Shown: positions 1 through 6,560, counted from the stretch's first letter. The stretch: 6,668 nucleotides of DNA from Prevotellaceae bacterium (GCA_031290375.1 JAITNR010000160.1:1-6668), one strand, 5' to 3'. Made by a program: numbers and translations. The notes: generated from the letters alone by a model not told the origin.

Positions 1-72
1 AGTGCAATAGCCAGAATATTTGGAGTTCATAGATTTACAGCTACAAATTTTATAAAAGAAATGGAAAAATAA
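1..72 (+). CDS. C-terminal end of an unidentified protein with a helix-turn-helix-like tail (partial, runs off the left edge)
   Basis: Frame 1 is open from the first base to a TAA at 70-72 and gives 23 residues. The stretch AIARIFGVHRFTATNFIKEM has the spacing of a helix-turn-helix: a first helix, a GV turn, then a recognition helix. Such tails occur in Crp/Fnr-type and other bacterial regulators and in some recombinases or Fic proteins, so the family cannot be decided from this fragment. The protein stops right after the recognition-like helix, without the wing that Crp-type regulators usually have. The gene is codirectional with the downstream uptake operon but is separated from it by a possible weak terminator and a clear promoter, so it is probably a separate transcription unit. 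That the frame is coding is likely; the helix-turn-helix reading is an inference from pattern. Confidence 0.5.
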   Translation, partial: SAIARIFGVHRFTATNFIKEMEK

Positions 73-73
73 T

Positions 74-91
74 GCATTTATATGCTTTTTT
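74..91 (+). terminator. Possible weak terminator after the left-edge gene
   Basis: Starting one base after the stop codon at 70-72, GCAT and ATGC (74-77 and 82-85) can pair around a 4-base loop. A run of six T follows at 86-91. Four base pairs is short, so this is only a candidate; its position directly after the stop and before a promoter favours it. Confidence 0.3.
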
Positions 92-100
92 AAAATCTAT

Positions 101-132
101 TTTGATAAATTTAAAAAAATATTATATCTTTG
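101..132 (+). promoter_or_regulatory. Bacteroidota-type promoter of the SusC/SusD operon
   Basis: TTTG at 101-104 (a -33 element) and TATCTTTG at 125-132 (matching the -7 consensus TAnnTTTG) are separated by 20 bases, the usual spacing for the primary sigma factor of Bacteroidota. Transcription would begin near 138-141, leaving a leader of about 110 bases before the preferred SusC start. A housekeeping-type promoter fits with no sigma/anti-sigma pair nearby and with a SusC that lacks the N-terminal signalling domain. Confidence 0.75.
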
Positions 133-167
133 CTAATTATTTAGATAATTTAGTTTGGAATTGATGA

Positions 168-187
168 ATTTAAATCACCATTTAAAT
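168..187 (+). promoter_or_regulatory. AT-only palindromic repeat in the operon leader
   Basis: The self-complementary octamer ATTTAAAT occurs at 168-175 and again at 180-187, separated by CACC. In RNA the two copies can form an 8-bp all-AU stem with a 4-base loop. In DNA the arrangement also looks like a paired operator. It lies about 30 bases after the predicted transcription start. An all-AU stem is weak and the region is very AT-rich, so chance is a real alternative. Confidence 0.3.
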
Positions 188-250
188 AATACAATAAAAT
201 TTCAAAAAAATTACAAAAGTTATAATATGTATAATTTAATTCAAAAATTT

Positions 251-3226
251 ATGAGAAGATTTATTCTTTTGTTTGCATGCTTTTTGATAAGCATGACGAT
301 GGTAGTGGCTCAAACTCGTACCATTCAGGGAACAGTAGTTTCCGGCGAAGACGGCGAGCCATTGGTAGGAGCCTCGGTTTCGGTAAAGGGTAAAAATCTT
401 GGCACCGCTACCAATCAGGAAGGGAAGTTTGTTTTGGCAAACATTCCCACCACTGAAAAATCTCTGATAGTCACTTATCTGGGATATGAAAAGCAGGAAG
501 TTGCAATTGCAAACGACCTGCAAGTTGTTTTGAAACCGGCACAATCCGCGTTGGAAGAAGTAGTGGTAGTCGGTTATGGCTCGGCAAAAGTGGGCAGTTC
601 TATTGTTGGAAATGTAACCACTGTCGGCACAAGGGAAATTAAAGACAAACCTTCACCTAACCTGATAGATGCCCTTCAGGGACGTGTAGCGGGTTTGCTT
701 GCATTCCAGTCTTCGGGCGAGCCTTCCTCGTCTTCGTCGTTCCGCCTGCATGGTATCGGTTCGTTAGGTGCAGGTGATACGCCGTTGCTGGTTGTTGACG
801 GAGCGCCTATCGACGGTGGCTCGTTGATGGCTATCAACCCGAATGACATAGAGAGTGTATCTATTTTGAAAGACGCCGCTTCTACATCTATTTATGGAGC
901 CCGCGCCGCCAACGGAGTAATTTTTGTTACCACAAAAACAGGCAACTACAATCAGGAAGGACGTGTCAATGTCCGCGGTATGTATGGCGTGTCGAGTATG
1001 GCAAACCGCGATTATTTCAACAATTTTATGAACGCCGATGAACTATCTAATTTCTGGGTTGAAACCGGTTACCGTACGCAGGATCAAGTCGATGCCTTGC
1101 GGAAGCAATATCCTTACGACACCCGCTGGGTAGATGTTTATTATAAGGACAGTACGCCGGTATACCAGGGTGACATATCGTTCAGCGGCGGCAGCGACAA
1201 AATAAAGTATTACGTTGCAGGTGGTCTTTATAACGCCGAGGGTATCGCTTTCCGTTCCAACTACAGCCGCTATTCGGCTCGCACCAACTTGGAGGCTCGC
1301 ACCAGCGACTGGCTGAAATTCGGTATAAACACCAGTCTTGCGTACAGTTTCAGGAATACCAATGCTTACACTTTTGTTGCAAGTAACTACCTGAACGGCG
1401 GTCTGATGTACTTGCGCCCGCCGTTTTATTCGCCCACCGACCCCGAAACCGGCGAACGTTACGACTATATTCCCGGACTGAATGGCTATCACCCCGAATA
1501 TTTAGCGGAAAAAATGCCGATGGCAAACAACGACCTGCAATTGAACGGTACTTTTTATGCCGACATCACTCCGTTCAAAGGCTTGACTGTTCATTCGCAG
1601 TCGAACATTGACGCCTACGACCAGCGTACAACAGGTATGAGATTGCCTTCATACGCGGGACAACTTCGCGATGGCTCGGTAGCGGAGAATTTTTACCGTA
1701 ACTACCTGCTTACCTTTACCAATACGGCGGAGTACAGGTTTACTCCCGTTGAAGACCACGACGTTACTCTGCTTGCCGGACATGAATTTATCAAAGCCGA
1801 CAATACTACTTTTACAGGTTCTTCTACGGGACAGACAGACGACAGATTGATGCTGATTGGCGCTGGTCCCAACAATAAAAGCGCCAGTTCGGGACATTCC
1901 GAATATGCCTATATGTCGCTTTTCGGAAGGTTGGATTACGGCTTTAATAAAACCTATTATCTTAATTTCAATATTCGTAACGATAATTCTTCCCGTTTTG
2001 GTCAAGACAATCGCTCGGCAATGTTCTACTCTTTCGGCGCAATGTGGGATGCAAAAAAGGAAGGTTTTTTGGCTGACAACGATTTGTTTTCCAAACTGCA
2101 AGTGCGCACCAGTTGGGGTACGTCGGGTAATTCGGATTTATCGGATTTATCGAGAGGTGACTATAAGAGTCTCGCTACGATCAGCACTACGCAATACAAC
2201 GGGCAGGCAGCATGGCAACTTGACCAAGCCGGCAATTCAGCGCTGACTTGGGAAGAACAGGGCATCTATACTGCTTCCGTTAAAACAGAAATTCTGAAAC
2301 ACTTTGAAGTTGATGTGGAATATTACAACCGCGTAACCAGCAATATGTTGATGACAATTCCCTATCCTTACACCACCGGTTATGACGAAATTTTAGGCAA
2401 TGTCGGAAAATTGCAGAACAGGGGCGTGGATTTGAAATTGGACTATTTTACAAAAATCGGCAAAGATTTTTCATTGGAAGCATACGTCAATCTTAACTAC
2501 AACCAAGGCAAGGTGCTTGAACTCTTCCAAGGTCGTGATCAATGGACGGTTCCCAATACTATGGTTTCATACGTAGTAGGCAAGCCGGTATGTTTTTACC
2601 TTCCGCTGTTCGCAGGCATCGATCCGGTTGACGGCAAACAGGTATGGTATAAACCCAATCCTGACGACAATTCAATAGTAACGCGCGACCCTGAAAACAC
2701 GACAAAAACGTTTGACGAGGCTTCGCTGGAACAAAATTCAGGCAAATTCCGGTCGCCTCCTCTGAATGGTGGTTTTGGCCTTTTTGCAGAATACAAGGGC
2801 TTTTCCCTCGAAGGTAACTTCTCTTTCTCTGCCGATAAGTGGATGGTTTCAAACGACGGCTATTTTGAAGGCAATCCTGCCAACTTCGCCGGCATGAACC
2901 AGCACAAAGATGTGCTGGATTACTGGAAGCAACCGGGAGACGTCGCTTTGTTCCCGAAGTACGGCGAAGTTCGTCAGTTCGACAGCCACTTGCTGCTGAA
3001 CGCATCGTTCTGCCGTTTGAAAACGCTTACTTTCGGCTATCAACTGGCGCCCAACCTGTTGAAAAAACAGAATGCGTTTAAGGCTGCTAAAATCTATGTT
3101 GTGGGCAGAAACCTGCTGACTTTTACAGGCTACCAGGGACCAGACCCCGAAGTAGATAGCAATCTGACTTACGGTTCTTATCCCAATACGAAGGAATTTG
3201 CCGTCGGTTTTGACTTAACATTTTAA
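251..3226 (+). CDS. SusC-family TonB-dependent outer-membrane transporter
   Basis: This is the barrel of a SusCD importer: it takes up a ligand captured by the partner lipoprotein using energy from TonB-ExbBD. The ATG at 251 gives 991 residues, usual for SusC. Residues 1-20 form a signal peptide (MRR, hydrophobic core, VVA before Q21). A carboxypeptidase-D regulatory-like beta domain spans about 24-95 (GTVVSGEDGEPLVGASVSVK, YLGYEKQEV). A TonB-box-like EEVVVVGYG follows at 102-110. The plug then carries the SusC hallmark SILKDAASTSIYGARAANGV near 205-224. The barrel ends in an aromatic strand, FAVGFDLTF. There is no STN domain between signal peptide and beta domain, so the trans-envelope sigma signalling used by some relatives is not expected. 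The frame stays open upstream to a TTG at 155; an ATG at 227 would add eight residues (MYNLIQKF) and is a fair alternative start. No start has a Shine-Dalgarno sequence. SusD follows after 27 bases. Family assignment is certain; substrate is unknown. Confidence 0.96.
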   Translation: MRRFILLFACFLISMTMVVAQTRTIQGTVVSGEDGEPLVGASVSVKGKNLGTATNQEGKFVLANIPTTEKSLIVTYLGYEKQEVAIANDLQVVLKPAQSALEEVVVVGYGSAKVGSSIVGNVTTVGTREIKDKPSPNLIDALQGRVAGLLAFQSSGEPSSSSSFRLHGIGSLGAGDTPLLVVDGAPIDGGSLMAINPNDIESVSILKDAASTSIYGARAANGVIFVTTKTGNYNQEGRVNVRGMYGVSSMANRDYFNNFMNADELSNFWVETGYRTQDQVDALRKQYPYDTRWVDVYYKDSTPVYQGDISFSGGSDKIKYYVAGGLYNAEGIAFRSNYSRYSARTNLEARTSDWLKFGINTSLAYSFRNTNAYTFVASNYLNGGLMYLRPPFYSPTDPETGERYDYIPGLNGYHPEYLAEKMPMANNDLQLNGTFYADITPFKGLTVHSQSNIDAYDQRTTGMRLPSYAGQLRDGSVAENFYRNYLLTFTNTAEYRFTPVEDHDVTLLAGHEFIKADNTTFTGSSTGQTDDRLMLIGAGPNNKSASSGHSEYAYMSLFGRLDYGFNKTYYLNFNIRNDNSSRFGQDNRSAMFYSFGAMWDAKKEGFLADNDLFSKLQVRTSWGTSGNSDLSDLSRGDYKSLATISTTQYNGQAAWQLDQAGNSALTWEEQGIYTASVKTEILKHFEVDVEYYNRVTSNMLMTIPYPYTTGYDEILGNVGKLQNRGVDLKLDYFTKIGKDFSLEAYVNLNYNQGKVLELFQGRDQWTVPNTMVSYVVGKPVCFYLPLFAGIDPVDGKQVWYKPNPDDNSIVTRDPENTTKTFDEASLEQNSGKFRSPPLNGGFGLFAEYKGFSLEGNFSFSADKWMVSNDGYFEGNPANFAGMNQHKDVLDYWKQPGDVALFPKYGEVRQFDSHLLLNASFCRLKTLTFGYQLAPNLLKKQNAFKAAKIYVVGRNLLTFTGYQGPDPEVDSNLTYGSYPNTKEFAVGFDLTF

Positions 3227-3253
3227 TTACAAACAGATAATACAAGTAAAAAT

Positions 3254-4732
3254 ATGAAAAAAATAAGTTATATTTTGTCCTGCATACTGTTGTTGAACCT
3301 TTCTGCTTGCGATTTGGACAGGTATCCATACGATAGTATTGTAAAGGATGCTGCTTTTCAGAGCATCGACGACGCAACGTCTTTCAACAACGCACTGTAT
3401 GCACACCTTCGGGGCGGAGTTTATGGACTGACCATGACCGGTCCCGATATTCAAAGTGATTTGTTCCACAGTTCCGTAGCCTTCGGTAACCGCCGAGGTT
3501 CGGTATATCGTTGGGATTTTACTTCCGACGACTACGACATCAGAGATTTGTGGTCAGGTCCATACAGCCGTTTGGCTGACGTCAATAACTTTCTTGACAA
3601 TGTTGATAAAGTAACTGTAAAAACCGACGCAGAGAAGGCAACTCTTGACAATTTCAAGGGTGAGGCTTATCTGCTTCGTGCATACTATCATCACCAATTG
3701 GTAAAACGCTATGCCAAAGATTACGAGCCTGCAACCGCCGCTACGGATTTGGGCGTACCGCTCGTGCTTACTTTCGACGTTACAGCAAAGCCTAAACGTG
3801 CATCCATTCAGGAAGTTTACGATCAGGTTCTTGTCGATTTGGCAAAAGCAAAGGAATTGATTACCACCGAAGGTGTAGTCGGATCGAACCGGATTACCAA
3901 AGACTGCGTTCCCGCGCTGGAAGCCCGCGTATATCTCGAAATGCACCGTTATTCCGACGCGGTAACGGCAGCCAACAGCCTGATAAACGGAGGCAAATAT
4001 TCGCTAGTCAATACTTTAGAAAAATTGGAGCAGGTTTGGGTTAACGACGCTACCGACGAAAGCATATTTATGCTTTTTGTATCAAACCCCGACGAACTTT
4101 CTTCTTCTACCAACAACCAGTATTTGCAATGGAATAACGGACAGGGATATTATGCGCCCGACTTTATTCCTGAAAAATGGGTTGTTGATTTGTACGACAA
4201 CGACGATATTCGCAAAGACGTTTATCTTGGACGCCTACCTGTCAATTATGAAGGAAGCAATTATCAACTGTATCTGTTGAACAAGTACAGAGGAAATCCT
4301 GAATTGTATGACGGCACGGCAACCAACTATCAGCAGAAGGTAAAGGTATTCCGCATTGCCGAAGCGCATCTTATCAAGATTGAGGCGCTTGCATGGGATG
4401 GACAAGACGACCAAGCCCTTGCCGCGCTCAACATTTTGAGAACAAACAGGGGACTTAATGCCCTTTCCGGTTTGACAGGCGATGCCCTGAAAAAAGAAAT
4501 TCAGAACGAGCGCACTCGCGAACTGCTCGCCGAAGGTACCCGCCTCGACGACCTGAAACGGTGGAAACTCGATCTGTCGCGCGGAGCAGCACAGGATGAA
4601 AACACCATCAATCCTGCGGAAAAATCTATGCAGAAGACAGCTGGCGATGCAAAATTTGTTTGGGCAATTCCTTCAAGAGAAATTATTACTAATCCCAATT
4701 TGGAGCCAAATCCGGGCTGGGGTAGCAATTAA
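3254..4732 (+). CDS. SusD/RagB-family nutrient-binding surface lipoprotein
   Basis: The protein has 492 residues, within the SusD range. It acts as the lid of the SusC barrel, binding ligand at the surface and releasing it into the transporter. The N-terminus is a lipoprotein signal peptide with lipobox LSAC, so Cys19 would be lipidated. The acidic residues just after it (CDLDRYPYD) resemble the surface-export signal of Bacteroidota lipoproteins. SusD hallmarks are in order: the helical repeat segment GEAYLLRAYYHHQLVKRYA (136-154); LGVPLVL near 166-172; a second helical repeat at ALEARVYLEMHRYSDAVTAA (221-240); the C-terminal NERTRELLAEGTRLDDLKRW (418-437); and the terminal pattern IPSREI...NPNLEPNPGW. 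The ATG lies behind an A-rich tract 27 bases after the susC-like stop, so the two are cotranscribed. The ligand cannot be read from sequence because SusD pockets diverge strongly. Family assignment is very secure. Confidence 0.96.
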   Translation: MKKISYILSCILLLNLSACDLDRYPYDSIVKDAAFQSIDDATSFNNALYAHLRGGVYGLTMTGPDIQSDLFHSSVAFGNRRGSVYRWDFTSDDYDIRDLWSGPYSRLADVNNFLDNVDKVTVKTDAEKATLDNFKGEAYLLRAYYHHQLVKRYAKDYEPATAATDLGVPLVLTFDVTAKPKRASIQEVYDQVLVDLAKAKELITTEGVVGSNRITKDCVPALEARVYLEMHRYSDAVTAANSLINGGKYSLVNTLEKLEQVWVNDATDESIFMLFVSNPDELSSSTNNQYLQWNNGQGYYAPDFIPEKWVVDLYDNDDIRKDVYLGRLPVNYEGSNYQLYLLNKYRGNPELYDGTATNYQQKVKVFRIAEAHLIKIEALAWDGQDDQALAALNILRTNRGLNALSGLTGDALKKEIQNERTRELLAEGTRLDDLKRWKLDLSRGAAQDENTINPAEKSMQKTAGDAKFVWAIPSREIITNPNLEPNPGWGSN

Positions 4733-4761
4733 GGAGTTTTTAACTTAAAAAAAAGAAAAAT

Positions 4762-5580
4762 ATGAAAAAGTATTTGTTTTATATACTGTTTGCATTTTTG
4801 GGCTTTGCGTGCAGCGAAGAAGGCAATGAATACCTCAATCAAGGGAGCAGCCTGAATGCGGCTTTTGTGAAAGCGACGATAGATGCGGGCGTGAAAGAAG
4901 AAACCGGCGGATCTATTGCAATTGAAGTTGCCCGCGGTAATTTATTGGACAAGGAAGTAGATGCAGGCATTACGCTGACTATAGGTGCAGATGCTCCTGC
5001 CGCAGCCAATTTTCATTTGGCGTCGCCGATTGCACATTTTGCCGCAGGTGCAGGAACAGCAATCGTAACATTAAATTACGATTTCGACGGATTGGAATTT
5101 TACCAAACATATCCCTTAACCCTTTCGTTTACTGATACTAATGACAATCCTCTTTATAACGGTTATGCAACCTGCAAGGTAAATGTGTCGCGCTTGTGTG
5201 CATTTGAAACTGATTTGGCGACGGGCGATTATGATGTAGTATCCGAAGACTGGGCATTTGAGGGCGAACTCAATTTGGAAGCCGACCCACAAGACCCTTA
5301 CAAGATTTATGTCAACGGTTATCCTGAGGCTGAAGATCTAACCGGAAACGGAAACCGGATTGTATTAAACATCAATCCCGAGGATTTTTCCATTACCGGT
5401 ACTAAAGTTGTATTGGCAGGCAACCTCTCAGAATGGGGTTTTCCTTCTTATACCAATTACTATTTTCAGGTAGTAGAAGGTTCATACAGCCCTTGTGACG
5501 GCACTTACAATGTTATTTTCTTGATAGGTATTGACCAGGGAACTTGGGGAAATAATGCTTTTACATTTACACGGAAATAA
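4762..5580 (+). CDS. SusD-associated surface lipoprotein with two beta-rich domains (unnamed family)
   Basis: This 272-residue protein is the last gene of the operon, 29 bases after the SusD stop. Residues 1-16 form a lipoprotein signal peptide with lipobox GFAC. Cys17 would be lipidated, and the following SEEGNE is acidic, as in surface-exported lipoproteins. Residues about 33-145 alternate short hydrophobic strands (SIAIEVARG, AGITLTIG, AIVTLNYD, YPLTLSFTD) in a Calx-beta or immunoglobulin-like pattern. A second beta-rich domain, about 150-272, starts with TGDYDVVSEDW and contains YKIYVNGY, RIVLNINPE and GTYNVIFLIG, ending in FTFTRK. That pattern is typical of the small lipoproteins encoded after SusD in Bacteroidota, which are thought to bind ligand at the surface. 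Besides the lipidated one, there are cysteines at 138, 146 and 245. An AAGGAG lies at 4731-4736 but is about 25 bases from the ATG, too far to act as a ribosome site. No catalytic motif is visible, so a binding role is inferred from context. Confidence 0.85.
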   Translation: MKKYLFYILFAFLGFACSEEGNEYLNQGSSLNAAFVKATIDAGVKEETGGSIAIEVARGNLLDKEVDAGITLTIGADAPAAANFHLASPIAHFAAGAGTAIVTLNYDFDGLEFYQTYPLTLSFTDTNDNPLYNGYATCKVNVSRLCAFETDLATGDYDVVSEDWAFEGELNLEADPQDPYKIYVNGYPEAEDLTGNGNRIVLNINPEDFSITGTKVVLAGNLSEWGFPSYTNYYFQVVEGSYSPCDGTYNVIFLIGIDQGTWGNNAFTFTRK

Positions 5581-5606
5581 GTAATTATATCCTAATGTTT
5601 ACATTC

Positions 5607-5632
5607 AAAGGCTGTCTTCGCGGGCAGCCTTT
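5607..5632 (+). terminator. Intrinsic terminator closing the SusCD operon
   Basis: AAAGGCTG at 5607-5614 pairs perfectly with CAGCCTTT at 5625-5632. Inner U-G, C-G and U-G pairs can leave a 4-base loop. A T-rich tail (TTGTTGTATT) follows the stem. It begins 26 bases after the stop of the third gene and separates the operon from the next promoter, 20 bases on. Confidence 0.85.
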
Positions 5633-5653
5633 GTTGTATTATTAAAAAAATAT

Positions 5654-5684
5654 TTTGCGAAATAAAATAAATGTTGTAACTTTG
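5654..5684 (+). promoter_or_regulatory. Bacteroidota-type promoter of the toxin-antitoxin-like pair
   Basis: TTTG at 5654-5657 (preceded by T) and TAACTTTG at 5677-5684, an exact TAnnTTTG match, are 19 bases apart. Transcription would begin near 5690-5693, about 18 bases before the ATG at 5710. The short leader contains only A/T-rich sequence, without a Shine-Dalgarno motif. Confidence 0.75.
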
Positions 5685-5709
5685 TGATGTAAAATTTAAA
5701 AGAAAAATC

Positions 5710-5940
5710 ATGGCAACAGGCATAACAATTGAGCGTACTTATGGCGGTGTTCCAACGTTTGCACATATTGATTTGCGTAAATATGGAAATGAGTTGGATG
5801 GCTTTTTCAAAGCCCAAAAAGTAGATTTGGAGCCGAAAACAAAAGCCAGTTCTAAATCGTATCTTACGCATGAACAGTTTGTGGCAAAAAGTAATGCAGA
5901 AATAGATGAAATTTGCAGGCAAAATGCTATATTACAGTAA
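5710..5940 (+). CDS. Small putative antitoxin, first gene of a toxin-antitoxin-like pair
   Basis: The product has 76 residues with no signal peptide or membrane segment, so it is cytoplasmic. The N-terminal half (ITIERTYGGVPTFAHIDLRK, residues 5-24, then YGNELDGFFKAQKVDLE) looks like a compact strand-strand-helix unit. I recall similar small proteins with 'GxPTFxxIDLRKYG' in Bacteroidales genomes, without a characterised function. The C-terminal part (about 43-76: basic-polar linker, then a helix HEQFVAKSNAEIDEICRQNA) could be the disordered-to-helical segment that antitoxins wrap around a RelE-fold toxin. It is first in the unit, has its own promoter, and its last 17 bases overlap the next gene: the usual order and coupling of type II modules. 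I see no ribbon-helix-helix, Phd/YefM or HTH motif, so the antitoxin role rests on context, and any DNA-binding autorepression is unproven. Confidence 0.6.
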   Translation: MATGITIERTYGGVPTFAHIDLRKYGNELDGFFKAQKVDLEPKTKASSKSYLTHEQFVAKSNAEIDEICRQNAILQ

Positions 5941-6256
5941 GCGTTCCCAGAAAGATTTTGTTCGTATTTTCAAAGGTTTGCTCAACTGGAAAACAAAAAA
6001 TTTGCAGCCACGAATGACTTACGAAGAAGTTGTGGCTTATCGCGATGATATATATGCTGAATGCTTATCAATAGCAAGTTTGGCGACGCATACAGTTCCG
6101 CGCTACGCCGACCATAAAAAATTTGGGAAATATGTTTTCACATACAAGCGAAACAGTAGAACTACATGGTATATTATTTATGACATAGAGCCAAACTGCG
6201 GTATTATAATAAAGAAAATAATGAGTAACTATACGACGAAATCTCGCAGTATGTAA
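5924..6256 (+). CDS. Putative RelE/ParE-like toxin, second gene of the pair
   Basis: The ATG at 5924 gives 110 residues beginning MLYYSKRSQKDFVRIFKGLL, that is, a first strand followed by a basic helix as in the RelE/ParE fold. An upstream in-frame ATG at 5906 would add MKFAGK; I prefer 5924 because the first strand then starts the protein and the overlap with the upstream gene is short. The middle (about 25-65) is helical and longer than in small RelE proteins. The C-terminal half contains the sheet expected for this superfamily: GKYVFTYKR, TTWYIIYDIE, GIIIKKIMSNY. The pattern of basic residues before a WxIxYDI strand followed by IxIxKIxxNY is the main evidence. Known members cleave ribosome-bound mRNA (RelE) or poison gyrase (ParE); which applies here, if either, is not visible. 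The frame is intact. It ends facing the remnant HicB on the other strand. Confidence 0.65.
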   Translation: MLYYSKRSQKDFVRIFKGLLNWKTKNLQPRMTYEEVVAYRDDIYAECLSIASLATHTVPRYADHKKFGKYVFTYKRNSRTTWYIIYDIEPNCGIIIKKIMSNYTTKSRSM

Positions 6257-6383
6257 CAACATTTTCCTTTCTGGGGTAAGGCGTATGCTCAGAGATGTCT
6301 TCCATTTTTCCGAAAAACACATTGTCTTTGGCAGAAAAATGCACAGAGCCAATAAATCTCTTGTAAGTCAATACATTATTCAT
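6245..6383 (-). pseudogene. hicB: HicB-family antitoxin remnant (N-terminal domain)
   Basis: On the minus strand an ATG at 6383-6381 opens MNNVLTYKRFIGSVHFSAKD and continues NVFFGKMEDIS (ending about 6291). This is the start of the HicB partial RNase-H-like domain, whose members typically read YKGxIGSVxFSxEDxVFxGKI. Intact family members then continue with a DLVxxEGxSVxELxxxFxxxVDDY segment and a C-terminal DNA-binding part, giving about 100 residues or more. Here homology ends after the DIS: the frame runs on as unrelated sequence to a TAA at 6206-6204. In the neighbouring frame SIRLTPE appears at about 6289-6269, resembling the SFNxRxxPELH start of the HicB C-terminal domain, which suggests an internal deletion plus frameshift. 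The start overlaps the end of the HicA remnant by 8 bases, as in functional hicAB operons. The N-terminal match is strong; the C-terminal one is tentative. Confidence 0.7.
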
Positions 6384-6560
6384 TTTCTTCTGTATTTGGT
6401 ATTAAACCTTTTACGATTAAATCTAATTGATAGCGCTTCAGGATATTTTCCTGATAGGGCTTGTGCAATTTGATTTTTTTAACCTTTTTCCACGTTACAC
6501 AAAAACTACCTCAAAACTTGTCGGTTTTAAATCACCGTATTTTTAATCTAAAATTTGCAT
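6376..6560 (-). pseudogene. hicA: HicA-family toxin remnant, frameshifted
   Basis: Minus-strand translation ending at the TAA at 6378-6376 reads KKIKLHKPYQENILKRYQLD and then LIVKGLIPNTEENE. This matches the C-terminus of HicA double-stranded-RNA-binding-like toxins (IxLHKPHPxNxLKxYQ, then a helix and GLI). Upstream, the other frame reads KYGDLKPTSFEVVFV (about 6542-6498), which resembles the preceding LGY...KTSGSRVxF segment. The two parts are therefore joined only by a frameshift between about 6505 and 6480. A possible start, ATG at 6560-6558, is followed by a TAA after five codons. The catalytic-region GSR/GSH motif is damaged (TSFE). Intact HicA proteins cleave mRNA and are neutralised by HicB; with at least one frameshift and stops this copy should be inactive. 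The C-terminal match with the HicB start immediately after it makes the identification convincing. Confidence 0.65.

Noticed and set aside
155..250. N-terminal extension of the SusC from a TTG at 155
   Set aside because: The 32 extra residues are polar and Asn/Lys-rich, would bury the signal peptide, and are encoded by AT-rich leader-like DNA. The ATG at 251 (or 227) gives a normal signal peptide.
714..742. Serine run in the SusC plug (EPSSSSSF)
   Set aside because: This position in SusC plugs is commonly Ser/Gly-rich before the RxxGxxSL segment, so it is not unusual.
1043..1492. Long minus-strand open frames inside the SusC gene (also 1649-2101 and 2559-3005)
   Set aside because: They are shadows of the strongly conserved plus-strand SusC reading frame, with no recognisable protein features.
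2133..2152. Short tandem repeat TCGGATTTA x2 inside SusC (SDLSDLS)
   Set aside because: Only two copies, in frame, in a barrel loop; ordinary coding variation.
4731..4736. AAGGAG as a Shine-Dalgarno site for the third lipoprotein
   Set aside because: It is about 25 bases upstream of the ATG, too far for the usual spacing; the A-rich tract next to the start is more likely what matters.
6068..6352. Minus-strand open frame of 94 residues starting MALCIFLPKTMCF
   Set aside because: Most of it is antisense to the RelE-like gene and out of frame with the HicB start. Only a short SIRLTPE segment may be meaningful, as part of the decayed hicB.
6285..6473. Plus-strand open frame of 62 residues (MLRDVFHFSEKHIVFGRK...)
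   Set aside because: It is antisense to the HicA/HicB remnants, which explain the sequence; it has no promoter or ribosome site and no recognisable domain.
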